NCBI GenBank assembly: GCA_003454835.1
Contig: DMTA01000395.1
Coordinates: forward strand, 1 to 13,512
Origin: Achromobacter sp.
Lineage (GTDB): Bacteria > Pseudomonadota > Gammaproteobacteria > Burkholderiales > Burkholderiaceae_B
DNA: 13,512 nt
Direction: 5' to 3'
Positions 1 through 6,927 of this stretch are shown piece by piece; positions within the stretch are counted from its first letter, which is position 1; each line of letters starts with the position of its first letter. The position numbers and the translations under genes were made by a program. The notes under the pieces were generated by a model. It had not been told where the DNA came from and ran no database searches. It saw nothing but the letters and a program-made list of their open reading frames with translations.

Positions 1-153
1 GCCTTCCGGCGTCTGGCGCAGACATGTGCGGGACAGCACGGAAAGGTTGATAACGAGACAAGGGCGCGCCGGGCGCGCCCGGGGCGCAAGCCCGCACGCC
101 GCGCGGTCCAATTGGTTCGCCGCGTCCGTGCTCAGCGTATTGGGAGAAGACGC
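1..153. other. Leader region upstream of livH
   Basis: No gene is recognised here. The livH reading frame stays open back to the window edge, but the translated stretch is Arg-rich and shows no family motif, so I treat it as noncoding leader or the tail of something outside the window. It holds a GC palindrome at 62-80 (listed separately) and a purine-rich ribosome binding site, GGGAGAAGA, at 142-150. No convincing promoter was found. Confidence 0.5.
62..80. repeat. GC-only palindrome upstream of livH
   Basis: GGGCGCGCC and its reverse complement GGCGCGCCC flank a single central G, giving 9-base arms. It contains two copies of the 8-mer GGCGCGCC (63-70 and 72-79). In RNA it would fold as a hairpin of about 8 bp with a tiny loop. 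No T-run follows, so it is not a canonical terminator. It could be part of the mRNA leader or the remains of an upstream 3' end. Confidence 0.6.
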
Positions 154-1059
154 TTGACCTTGGATCTACTGCCTCTCGCCTTGGTGGACGGCGTGGCATA
201 CGCCAGTCTGCTGTTCCTGGTATCGATGGGGTTAACCCTGGTGTTCGGTGTGATGGGCATCTTGAACGTCGCCCACGGCGCGTTCTACGCCTTCGGCGGT
301 TATGCCGCGGCGAGCCTCGTCATGTTCGTTGCGCCCAAGACAGACTCTCCCATCCTGCTGTTCGCGGCGCTCTTCGTGGCAGCCATCGCCGTCGGACTGC
401 TGCTGGGCAGCATCATGGAATTCGTCCTGATCCGCCGGGCCCAGAACTACGACCCCATCCTCAAGCTGCTGCTCACCTTCGGCGCCTTCCTGATGTTGGA
501 AGACATCCAGCGCCTGCTGTGGGGCGCGCAGCCCTACAGCGCCAGCGAAGTCGTGAACCGGCTGGGCAACATCGAGATCGGCGACATCACCTACACGACA
601 TATCAGCTTGTCGTGGTCCCGGCCACCGCGCTGCTGGCCTACGTGTGCCTTGAGTTCTTCCTGCGGCACACCAAGCTGGGCAAGCAGACGGTGGCCACCA
701 CGCACCACCGCGAAGTCGCCACATCGCTCGGCATCAACGCCAAGAAGATCGGCTACGTCACCTTCGTGATCGCGACCATCCTGGGCGCGCTGGGCGGCGC
801 GCTGGCTTCGCCCACGACATCGCTGGTGCCGGGCGCCGGCACCGACATGACGGTGCTGTCGTTCGCGGTGGTCGCCACGGCCGGTCTGGGCCAGATCACC
901 GGCGCGCTGATCGCCGCGCTGCTCATCGGCATCATCCGCGCCATCGCCGTGTATGCGGCGCCGGAGCTGGAAGTCGCCGTGCCCTACATCATCATGGTGC
1001 TGGTGCTCATCATCCGCCCGCACGGCCTGTTCACCGTTGCTCAAGCGAGGACGATCTGA
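154..1059 (+). CDS. livH: Branched-chain amino acid-type ABC transporter permease (LivH family)
   Basis: Inner-membrane permease of a HAAT-family importer, which would form the translocation path together with LivM. The protein is almost entirely hydrophobic helices. Family landmarks, numbered from the start chosen here, are GILNVAHGAF at about 35-44, a cytoplasmic loop with LGINAKK at about 192-198 that matches the coupling-helix region, and the terminal RPHGLF at about 288-293. The start is placed at TTG 154 (301 aa) because GGGAGAAGA lies just upstream and the protein then opens directly with the typical N-terminal helix. An in-frame TTG at 112 would add an Arg-rich extension with no ribosome binding site. 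The stop overlaps the livM ATG by one base (TGATG), which suggests translational coupling. The substrate is not readable from the permease; the neighbouring dehydrogenases argue against simple leucine uptake. Confidence 0.9.
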   Translation: MTLDLLPLALVDGVAYASLLFLVSMGLTLVFGVMGILNVAHGAFYAFGGYAAASLVMFVAPKTDSPILLFAALFVAAIAVGLLLGSIMEFVLIRRAQNYDPILKLLLTFGAFLMLEDIQRLLWGAQPYSASEVVNRLGNIEIGDITYTTYQLVVVPATALLAYVCLEFFLRHTKLGKQTVATTHHREVATSLGINAKKIGYVTFVIATILGALGGALASPTTSLVPGAGTDMTVLSFAVVATAGLGQITGALIAALLIGIIRAIAVYAAPELEVAVPYIIMVLVLIIRPHGLFTVAQARTI

Positions 1060-2039
1060 TGAAAGTCCCTGTCCTCAGCCTGCTGGCCGCGTTGTTCACG
1101 CTGTTTCTTGGCTACACCTATTCCTGGACCATCACGCCCATCGTCATCGGCCTGACCTACGCGATTGCCGCGCTGGGCGTGTCGGTGATGGCGCGCGCTG
1201 GCCAGATCTCGTTCGGCCACGCCATGTTTGCGTGCATCTCGGCGTACACCGTGGCGTTTCTGGCCAAGGCCATGCCCGGCCTGGACGCGCTGGTGCTGAT
1301 CCTGGCTGGCGTCGTCGCCAGTTTCGTCGCCGCCGTCGTCATCGGCCTGTTCGTGGTGCGTTACCGCGGCATCTTCTTCGGCATGTTGAACCTGGCGCTC
1401 AGCATGGTGCTGTTCGCGCTCTTGGGCAAGCTCTACACGCTGACCGGCGGCTCCGACGGCATGCGCATCGTGCGCCCGACCATGGCCGGCATCGTGATGG
1501 AGCGCGAATCCTTCGAACGCGCGCTGCTGGTGCTGACGCTGGTCCTGTCGCTGGTGCTGGCGTGGTGGGTGCAGCGTTACTTCCGCTCGGGCAGCGGCCA
1601 GGCGCTGTCGGCCATCAAGACCAACGAAACGCGCATCGAATACCTGGGGTTTTCCGCCTACTTCATCATGTGGAAGGGCTACCTGCTGTCGGCGGTCGTG
1701 GTCGGATTCTCGGGCGCGATCCTCGCGCTGATGCAAGGGCTGGTCACGCCGGAAATCGGCTCGTGGCTGCGCTCCGGCGAATTCGTCTTCATCACCATCC
1801 TCGGCGGCGCGGGTCATGCCGCTGGCGCGTTCCTGGGCGCGGTGGGCTTTGAATCCGTGAAGCTCGTGTCCGCCGCCTATTTCCCCGGTCTCTGGCAGTT
1901 CCTGTTGGGCCTCACGCTGATCCTGGTCATCTTCATGTTCCCCACGGGCTTCGTGGGCCAGATCACCAAGCGCATCAAGTCGCGAGAACGTGCGCAGCGG
2001 CGCGCGCAGGCGCCCGTGCAGGTCGCGGCAAGGAACTGA
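1059..2039 (+). CDS. livM: Branched-chain amino acid-type ABC transporter permease (LivM family)
   Basis: Second permease of the HAAT importer, 326 aa. Multiple hydrophobic helices are broken by family landmarks: GQISFGHAMF at 48-57, TGGSDGM at 129-135, and the cytoplasmic coupling loop with AIKTNE at 185-190 followed by LGF. It ends in a basic cytoplasmic tail (305-326, rich in Arg, Lys and Gln). The start ATG shares its A with the livH stop codon, and GCGAGG sits upstream at 1045-1050. Length and motif order fit LivM. AAGGAA near its 3' end serves as ribosome binding site for livG two bases downstream of the stop. The protein should pair with LivH and dock LivG and LivF on the cytoplasmic face. 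Confidence 0.92.
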   Translation: MKVPVLSLLAALFTLFLGYTYSWTITPIVIGLTYAIAALGVSVMARAGQISFGHAMFACISAYTVAFLAKAMPGLDALVLILAGVVASFVAAVVIGLFVVRYRGIFFGMLNLALSMVLFALLGKLYTLTGGSDGMRIVRPTMAGIVMERESFERALLVLTLVLSLVLAWWVQRYFRSGSGQALSAIKTNETRIEYLGFSAYFIMWKGYLLSAVVVGFSGAILALMQGLVTPEIGSWLRSGEFVFITILGGAGHAAGAFLGAVGFESVKLVSAAYFPGLWQFLLGLTLILVIFMFPTGFVGQITKRIKSRERAQRRAQAPVQVAARN

Positions 2040-2041
2040 CG

Positions 2042-2782
2042 ATGAAACCCCTCATTCAAACCACCGACCTGTACCTGGCCTTTGGCGGCGTGGTGGCCGC
2101 CGACAACATCAACTTCGAACTGCACGAAGGCGAACGGCTGGCGGTGATCGGCCAGAACGGCGCGGGCAAGACCACCTTCATCAACATCTGCACGGGGTAC
2201 CTGACGCCCGCCAAGGGCAAGGTCTACTTCGACGGCAAGGACGTTACCGCCATGGCCCCGCGCAAGATCGTGCGGCTGGGCATGGGGCGCTCGTTCCAGC
2301 TGCCGCAACTGTTTACCGAGCACACCGTGCGCCAGTGCGTGCAGATCGCGGCCGCGCGACGCAACAAGGAATTGAGCTGGTTCCGGTCGCTGGAAAGCAC
2401 CATCGACGCGCGCGAGGTGGACGCCACGCTGGACCTGGTGGGCCTCTTGCCCGACGCCGACGAAGCCTGCATCGAGCTGCCCGAAGGCAAGCGCAAGCTG
2501 CTGGACGTGGCGATGGCGCTGGCGTTGCAGCCCAAGCTGCTGATCATGGACGAGCCCACCAGCGGCGTCGCGTCGGAAGACAAGTTCGCGCTGATGGAGA
2601 CCGTGATGCACGCGCTGGACGAGCGCCGCGTGACGAGCTGGTTCGTCGAGCACGATGTGGACATCGTGTCGCGCTACGCCACCCGCGTGGCGGCGTGGAT
2701 CGCCGGCAAGGTGGCCGCCGACGGCTCGCCCGAGGAAGTCTTGAACAATCCGCAGATCAGAAGCGAAGTGCTGGGGGCCTGA
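2042..2782 (+). CDS. livG: ABC transporter ATP-binding protein (LivG family) with degenerate signature motif
   Basis: Cytoplasmic ATPase of the importer, 246 aa. Visible motifs are Walker A GQNGAGKTT at 37-45, the Q-loop at FQ 85-86, Walker B LLIMDEP at 166-172 with catalytic Glu171, and the switch histidine in VEHD (His204). The expected ABC signature (LSGGQ, or LSYGQ in many LivG) is replaced by LPEGK at 146-150, so the Ser and the first Gly are missing. I recall related Burkholderiales LivG-like proteins with a similar LP-x-GKRK motif, so this may mark a subfamily rather than damage. It also lacks the long C-terminal tail of some LivG proteins. The start follows livM by two bases with AAGGAA as ribosome binding site. 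It should form a heterodimer with LivF. Confidence 0.9.
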   Translation: MKPLIQTTDLYLAFGGVVAADNINFELHEGERLAVIGQNGAGKTTFINICTGYLTPAKGKVYFDGKDVTAMAPRKIVRLGMGRSFQLPQLFTEHTVRQCVQIAAARRNKELSWFRSLESTIDAREVDATLDLVGLLPDADEACIELPEGKRKLLDVAMALALQPKLLIMDEPTSGVASEDKFALMETVMHALDERRVTSWFVEHDVDIVSRYATRVAAWIAGKVAADGSPEEVLNNPQIRSEVLGA

Positions 2783-2785
2783 ACC

Positions 2786-3442
2786 ATGTTGAACCTATCG
2801 GCCATCAACGTCGACCTGGCGGGCAATCGCATCCTGCGCGACGTCAGCGCCAACTTTGAAGCGTCGCGCACCATCGGCATCGTCGGACGCAACGGCGCGG
2901 GCAAGACCACGCTCTTGCGCACCATCATGGGCCTGACGCGCATCCGCTCCGGCAAGATCGCGTTCGACGGCACCGACCTGACGTCGCTGCCCGGCCACAA
3001 GCGCGCGGCCATGAAGGTGGGCTACGCGCCCGAGGATCGCGTCATCTTCCCAACCATGACCGTCGAGGAAAACCTGCACCTGCCGTGCGAAGTGCAGGGC
3101 CAGTCCAAGGTCGAGATCCAGGCCCGCATGGACACCGTGCTGAAGGTGGTGCCGCAGCTGGAGCCCATGCTCAAGCGGTCCGGCTCCGCGCTGTCGGGCG
3201 GGCAGGGCAAGATGGTGGCGCTGGCGCGGGCCGTCATGGTCGGCACCCGGCTTTTGATGCTGGATGAACCCTTCCAGGGGCTCGCGCCCAAGCTGGCGCG
3301 CGACTACACCGAGGCGCTGGGCCGGCTCAAGGAAATGCAGCCCGACCTGTGTGTGGTCATCACCGAATCCAACGTGAAGTTGCTGGGCGACATTCCCGAC
3401 CAGATATGGACGATCGAGCGCGGCTCGATCACGCTGAACTGA
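2786..3442 (+). CDS. livF: ABC transporter ATP-binding protein (LivF family), short form
   Basis: Second cytoplasmic ATPase of the importer, 218 aa. It has Walker A GRNGAGKTT at 34-42, a canonical signature LSGGQ at 136-140, and Walker B LLMLDEP at 156-162 with Glu161. At the switch position LivF proteins usually read VEQN; here the sequence is TESN at 193-196, so neither His nor Gln is present. The chain stops right after the last strand (ERGSITLN) and lacks the usual tail of about 15 residues (EG...L..DP.V...YLG type), which makes it shorter than the usual 230-240 aa. The stop codon is clean and the downstream gene begins 20 bases later with its own ribosome binding site, so this looks like a natural short form and not a frameshift. 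The start is three bases after livG, behind a GGGGG stretch at 2773-2777. Confidence 0.9.
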   Translation: MLNLSAINVDLAGNRILRDVSANFEASRTIGIVGRNGAGKTTLLRTIMGLTRIRSGKIAFDGTDLTSLPGHKRAAMKVGYAPEDRVIFPTMTVEENLHLPCEVQGQSKVEIQARMDTVLKVVPQLEPMLKRSGSALSGGQGKMVALARAVMVGTRLLMLDEPFQGLAPKLARDYTEALGRLKEMQPDLCVVITESNVKLLGDIPDQIWTIERGSITLN

Positions 3443-3462
3443 TACCCCACGGAGACATTCCC

Positions 3463-4899
3463 ATGACGCAGATGATTATCGGCGGCCGCCAGGTCGACGC
3501 CCAGGACGGGCGCACGATCGAGGTCGTTTCCCCCGTAGACGGCGAGGTGTTCACCACCATCCCGCGCGGCCAGCAGGCCGACGTGAATGCGGCGGTGCAG
3601 GCCGCCCGCGATGCGCTGGAAGGCGAATGGGGCGACATGACGGCGCTGGAACGCGGCCGCCTGCTGATGCGCCTGGGCGAAAGCGTGCTGGCGCACCACG
3701 AGGAACTGGCGCAGCTGGAATCGCGCGACACCGGCAAGCCCATGTCCACCGCGCGCGGCGACATCACCGTGCTGGCCCGTTACTTCGAGTTCTACGGCGG
3801 CGCTGCCGACAAGGTGCACGGCCAGACCATCCCGTTCCAGAAAGACTACTCGGTGCAGCTCATCCGCGAGCCGCTGGGCGTCACCGCGCACATCATTCCG
3901 TGGAACTACCCCGCGCAGATGTTCGGCCGCAGCGTGGCGCCGGCGCTGGCCATGGGCAACGCGGCTGTGGTCAAGCCCGCCGAGGACGCCTGCCTGTCGA
4001 TCATCCGCGTGGCCGAACTGGCGCTGGAAGTGGGCTTTCCGCCGGGCGCGCTGAACATCGTGACGGGCCTGGGCGAAGAGGCCGGCGCCGCGCTGTCGCG
4101 CCATCCCGGCATCAACTTCATCACCTTCACCGGCTCGAACGAAGTCGGCGTGCTGGTTCAGCAGGCCGCCGCGCTCAATGCGGTCAAGTGCGTGCTGGAA
4201 CTGGGCGGCAAGTCGGCGCACATCGTGTTTGACGACGCCAACTACAAGCTCGCCATTCCGGCCATCGTCAAGGGCATCGTCCACAACACCGGCCAGACCT
4301 GCACGGCGGGCAGCCGGCTGCTGGTGCAAAAAGGCATCTACGACGACTTCATGAAGGCGCTGGGCGAGGAATTCTCGAAGGTGCGCGCGGGCACGCCGGA
4401 CATGGACCTGACCTGCGGCCCCGTCGTCAACAAGGCGCAGTACGACCGCGTCAACCGCTACATCGCCAAGGGCCTCTCTGAAGGCCTGCAGGTCGCGGCC
4501 GAAGGCGGCATCGCCGACGGCGTTCCGCAGGGCGGCTTCTTCGTCAAACCCACGCTCTTTGCCGCCACCAGCCATGACAGCGACCTGCTGACACAGGAGA
4601 TCTTCGGCCCCGTGCTGGTCGCGCTGCCCTTTGCGGACGAGGCCGAGGCCATCCGCCTGGCCAACGCCACCGACTACGGCCTGCTGGGCGCGGTGTGGAC
4701 CGAAAACGGCGGACGCCAGCAGCGCGTGGCGCGCGGCATCAAGTGCGGCCAGGTCTACATCAACGGCTTCGGCGCGGGCGGCGGCGTCGAGCTGCCGTTT
4801 GGCGGCGTCAAGAAAAGCGGCCATGGCCGGGAAAAAGGCTTCATCGCGCTGGAAGAGATGAGCACGACCAAGACCCTGATTCAGTTCTATGGCGAGTGA
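3463..4899 (+). CDS. NAD(P)-dependent aldehyde dehydrogenase (ALDH superfamily)
   Basis: Oxidises an aldehyde to the carboxylate in the cytoplasm; 478 aa, normal for the family. Active-site features are PWNYP with Asn148, the coenzyme-binding Lys171 in KPAE, the general-base Glu246 in LELGGK, the catalytic Cys280 in GQTC, and EIFGP at 379-383. The C-terminus carries LPFGGVKKSGHGREKG, typical of betaine-aldehyde and related ALDHs, but that does not fix the substrate. The frame is open 38 codons further upstream into livF; ATG 3463 is preferred because GGAGACA lies 5 bases before it and the protein then starts with the usual short IGG strand. Its position between the transporter and two other dehydrogenases suggests it removes the aldehyde formed by the alcohol dehydrogenase in this operon. 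Confidence 0.93.
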   Translation: MTQMIIGGRQVDAQDGRTIEVVSPVDGEVFTTIPRGQQADVNAAVQAARDALEGEWGDMTALERGRLLMRLGESVLAHHEELAQLESRDTGKPMSTARGDITVLARYFEFYGGAADKVHGQTIPFQKDYSVQLIREPLGVTAHIIPWNYPAQMFGRSVAPALAMGNAAVVKPAEDACLSIIRVAELALEVGFPPGALNIVTGLGEEAGAALSRHPGINFITFTGSNEVGVLVQQAAALNAVKCVLELGGKSAHIVFDDANYKLAIPAIVKGIVHNTGQTCTAGSRLLVQKGIYDDFMKALGEEFSKVRAGTPDMDLTCGPVVNKAQYDRVNRYIAKGLSEGLQVAAEGGIADGVPQGGFFVKPTLFAATSHDSDLLTQEIFGPVLVALPFADEAEAIRLANATDYGLLGAVWTENGGRQQRVARGIKCGQVYINGFGAGGGVELPFGGVKKSGHGREKGFIALEEMSTTKTLIQFYGE

Positions 4900-4926
4900 T
4901 CGCCGCGCATCATACGGAGACAGAAA

Positions 4927-5679
4927 ATGAGCCAGTTGCAAGGCAAGGTTGCGATCGTCACGGGCGGGGGCAACGGTTTCGGCGAGGGCATCGTCAAGTT
5001 GTACGCCAAGGAAGGCGCCAAGGTCGTGATCGCGGACATCAATAAAGAGGCCGCCGACCGCGTGGCTGCTGAAGTCGGCGATGCCGCGCTGGCGGTGAAG
5101 GCCGATGTGTCCAGCCGCGCCGACATCGACAACGCGGTGCGCGCCGCGCTCGACAAGTTCGGCGCCGTGGACATCGTCGTCAACAACGCCGCCATCACCC
5201 ACAAGAACCAGCCGATGCTGGACGTGGACGAAGCCACCTTCGATCGCATGTTCGACATCAATGTGAAGTCGATCTATCACATGGCGCAGGCCGTCGTGCC
5301 CGTGATGCGCAAGCAGAAGCGCGGCGTGATCCTGAACATCGGGTCGACGGCCGGCATCCGTCCGCGCCCCGGCCTCAGTTGGTACAACGCGTCCAAGGGC
5401 GCGGTCAACGTGCTGTCCAAGTCGATGGCCGTGGAACTGGGCGGAGAGGGCATTCGCGTCAACGCCATCTGCCCGGTCATGGGCGTGACCGGCATGTTCG
5501 AACTCTTCATGGGCTTGCCGGACACCCCCGAGAACCGCGCGAAGTTCGTGTCGACCATTCCGCTCGGCCGCTTCTGCCAGCCCTCCGACGTGGCCGCGGC
5601 CGCGCTGTTCCTGGCCAGCGATGCGGCCGAGTTCATCACCGGCGTGGAATTTCCTGTCGACGGCGGACGCACGGTATAG
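4927..5679 (+). CDS. Short-chain dehydrogenase/reductase (classical SDR)
   Basis: Cytoplasmic oxidoreductase of 250 aa, the standard classical SDR length. It has the Gly-rich nucleotide loop TGGGNGFG at 12-19, Asp37 at the end of strand 2 (predicting NAD(H) over NADP(H)), NNAA at 86-89, Asn112, and the catalytic set Ser140, Tyr153 and Lys157 in the YNASK context. The C-terminus has the usual TGVEFPVDGG. Annotation pipelines would often call it FabG or glucose 1-dehydrogenase, but the catabolic context makes a fatty-acid synthesis role unlikely. It more probably interconverts a hydroxyl and a carbonyl on the imported compound or a breakdown product. The start ATG follows GGAGACA (4916-4922) by 4 bases and lies 27 bases after the aldehyde dehydrogenase stop. 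Confidence 0.92.
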   Translation: MSQLQGKVAIVTGGGNGFGEGIVKLYAKEGAKVVIADINKEAADRVAAEVGDAALAVKADVSSRADIDNAVRAALDKFGAVDIVVNNAAITHKNQPMLDVDEATFDRMFDINVKSIYHMAQAVVPVMRKQKRGVILNIGSTAGIRPRPGLSWYNASKGAVNVLSKSMAVELGGEGIRVNAICPVMGVTGMFELFMGLPDTPENRAKFVSTIPLGRFCQPSDVAAAALFLASDAAEFITGVEFPVDGGRTV

Positions 5680-5702
5680 GTTTGGACGCCGGCTCGTCGC
5701 GG

Positions 5703-5729
5703 GGTCGCGACATGCCGGATGCCGCGACC
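5703..5729. repeat. Inverted repeat between SDR and ADH genes
   Basis: Perfect 7-base arms GGTCGCG (5703-5709) and CGCGACC (5723-5729) surround a 13-base loop, inside the 86-base gap between the SDR and the zinc alcohol dehydrogenase. This is the longest gap in the operon. No T-run follows, so it is more likely an mRNA stability or processing hairpin, or chance in GC-rich DNA, than a terminator. Confidence 0.4.
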
Positions 5730-5765
5730 GCCCGCGGTCCGGATCACTTCTGTGGATGAAGACGC

Positions 5766-6890
5766 ATGAAAATCAAAGCGGCGTTATTGCGGCAAGTGGG
5801 GGTCGACGGACCGTACGCGCAGACCCGGCCCCTGACCATCGCGGATATCGAGCTGGACCCGCCCGGGTTCGGCGAGGTGCTGGTCAGAATCCGTGCAGCG
5901 GGACTTTGCCATTCGGACCTGTCCGTCATCAACGGCGACCGGCCGCGTGGCGTGCCCATCGTGCTGGGGCATGAGTCATCCGGCGAAGTCGTCGAAACCG
6001 GGCCGGGCGTTTCGGACCTGAAGGCCGGCGATCACGTCGCGATGGTGTTCGTGCCCAGTTGCGGCTGCTGCAATCCCTGCATGGAAGGCCGGCCCGCCTT
6101 GTGCGAGCCCGGCGCGGTCGCCAACACGAAGGGCACGCTGCTGGGTGGCGAGCGCCGCCTGCACATCGGCGACGAATACATCAACCATCACACCGGCGTG
6201 TCCTGCTTCGCGGAATACGCCGTGGTGTCGCGGCGGTCGTGCGTCAAGGTCAACGTCGAACTGTCCCACCGCGAGGCCGCGCTGTTCGGCTGCGCCGTGC
6301 TGACTGGCGCCGGCGCGGTCATCAACCGTGCGCGAATCAAGATGGGCGACACGGCCGCGATCGTGGGGTTGGGCGGCGTGGGACTGAGCGCACTGCTGGC
6401 CGCCGTTGCCGCGGGCGCGCGCCGCGTGGTCGCCATCGATCTTAGCGACGAAAAGCTTGCGCTGGCCAAGGAGCTGGGCGCCACGCACCTCGTCAACCCG
6501 AAGCAGATCAAGACCGACGACGACCTCATGGATCTGGCCGGCGGCCGCGTGGACTTCGGTTTTGACATGGCCGGCGCCGTGCCGGCCTTCGAGACCGCCT
6601 ACAAGCTCACGCGCCGGGGCGGCGCCACGGTGACGTCCGGCCTGCCCAACCCCAAGTTCAGCTTCCCGCTGTCGCTGTCGCAGATGGTGGGCGAAGAGCG
6701 CGAGATCCGGGGCAGCTACCTGGGCTCGGGTGTGCCCGCCATCGACATCAGCCGCTACATCGACCTGTACAAGGCCGGCCGTCTGCCGGTGGACCGGATG
6801 ATGGGCCAATCGTTTTCGCTGGACCAGATCAACGAGGGGTTCGATCACCTCGCCACCGGCGGCAGCCTGCGCGACGCCATCGTTTTCTAA
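5766..6890 (+). CDS. Zinc-dependent alcohol dehydrogenase (MDR superfamily, class I/III-like)
   Basis: Cytoplasmic NAD-linked alcohol dehydrogenase, 374 aa. The catalytic zinc ligands appear as Cys48 (GLCHSD), His69-Glu70 (GHE) and Cys176 (GCAVLTG). The structural zinc lobe is Cys99, Cys102, Cys105 and Cys113 with the expected spacing. The Rossmann loop is GLGGVG at 201-206, with Asp225 predicting NAD(H). The loop GTLLGGERR after the structural lobe and the length match the class I/III-like or benzyl-alcohol-type group rather than the short AdhP type. ATG 5766 lies 86 bases after the SDR stop; the ribosome binding site is weak (GGATGAAGA). It probably performs the first oxidation, alcohol to aldehyde, feeding the aldehyde dehydrogenase upstream. 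The alcohol itself cannot be named. Confidence 0.9.
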   Translation: MKIKAALLRQVGVDGPYAQTRPLTIADIELDPPGFGEVLVRIRAAGLCHSDLSVINGDRPRGVPIVLGHESSGEVVETGPGVSDLKAGDHVAMVFVPSCGCCNPCMEGRPALCEPGAVANTKGTLLGGERRLHIGDEYINHHTGVSCFAEYAVVSRRSCVKVNVELSHREAALFGCAVLTGAGAVINRARIKMGDTAAIVGLGGVGLSALLAAVAAGARRVVAIDLSDEKLALAKELGATHLVNPKQIKTDDDLMDLAGGRVDFGFDMAGAVPAFETAYKLTRRGGATVTSGLPNPKFSFPLSLSQMVGEEREIRGSYLGSGVPAIDISRYIDLYKAGRLPVDRMMGQSFSLDQINEGFDHLATGGSLRDAIVF

Positions 6891-6927
6891 GGGCACAGAC
6901 CCGATCAACAACACTGGAGACAACACC

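Noticed and set aside
112..153. livH start at TTG 112.
   Set aside because: It adds an Arg-rich 14-residue extension with no ribosome binding site before it, whereas the TTG at 154 is preceded by GGGAGAAGA.
232..1044. A 270-codon minus-strand open frame opposite livH.
   Set aside because: Composition is typical of antisense shadows (runs of His, Gln, Asp, Arg), and livH on the other strand has clear membrane and family motifs.
3304..5280. A 658-codon open frame on the minus strand across livF, the ALDH and the SDR.
   Set aside because: It is the antisense shadow of well-supported genes in GC-rich DNA. The translation is dominated by His, Arg, Gln, Asp and Ala with no family motif, and no ribosome binding site was seen.
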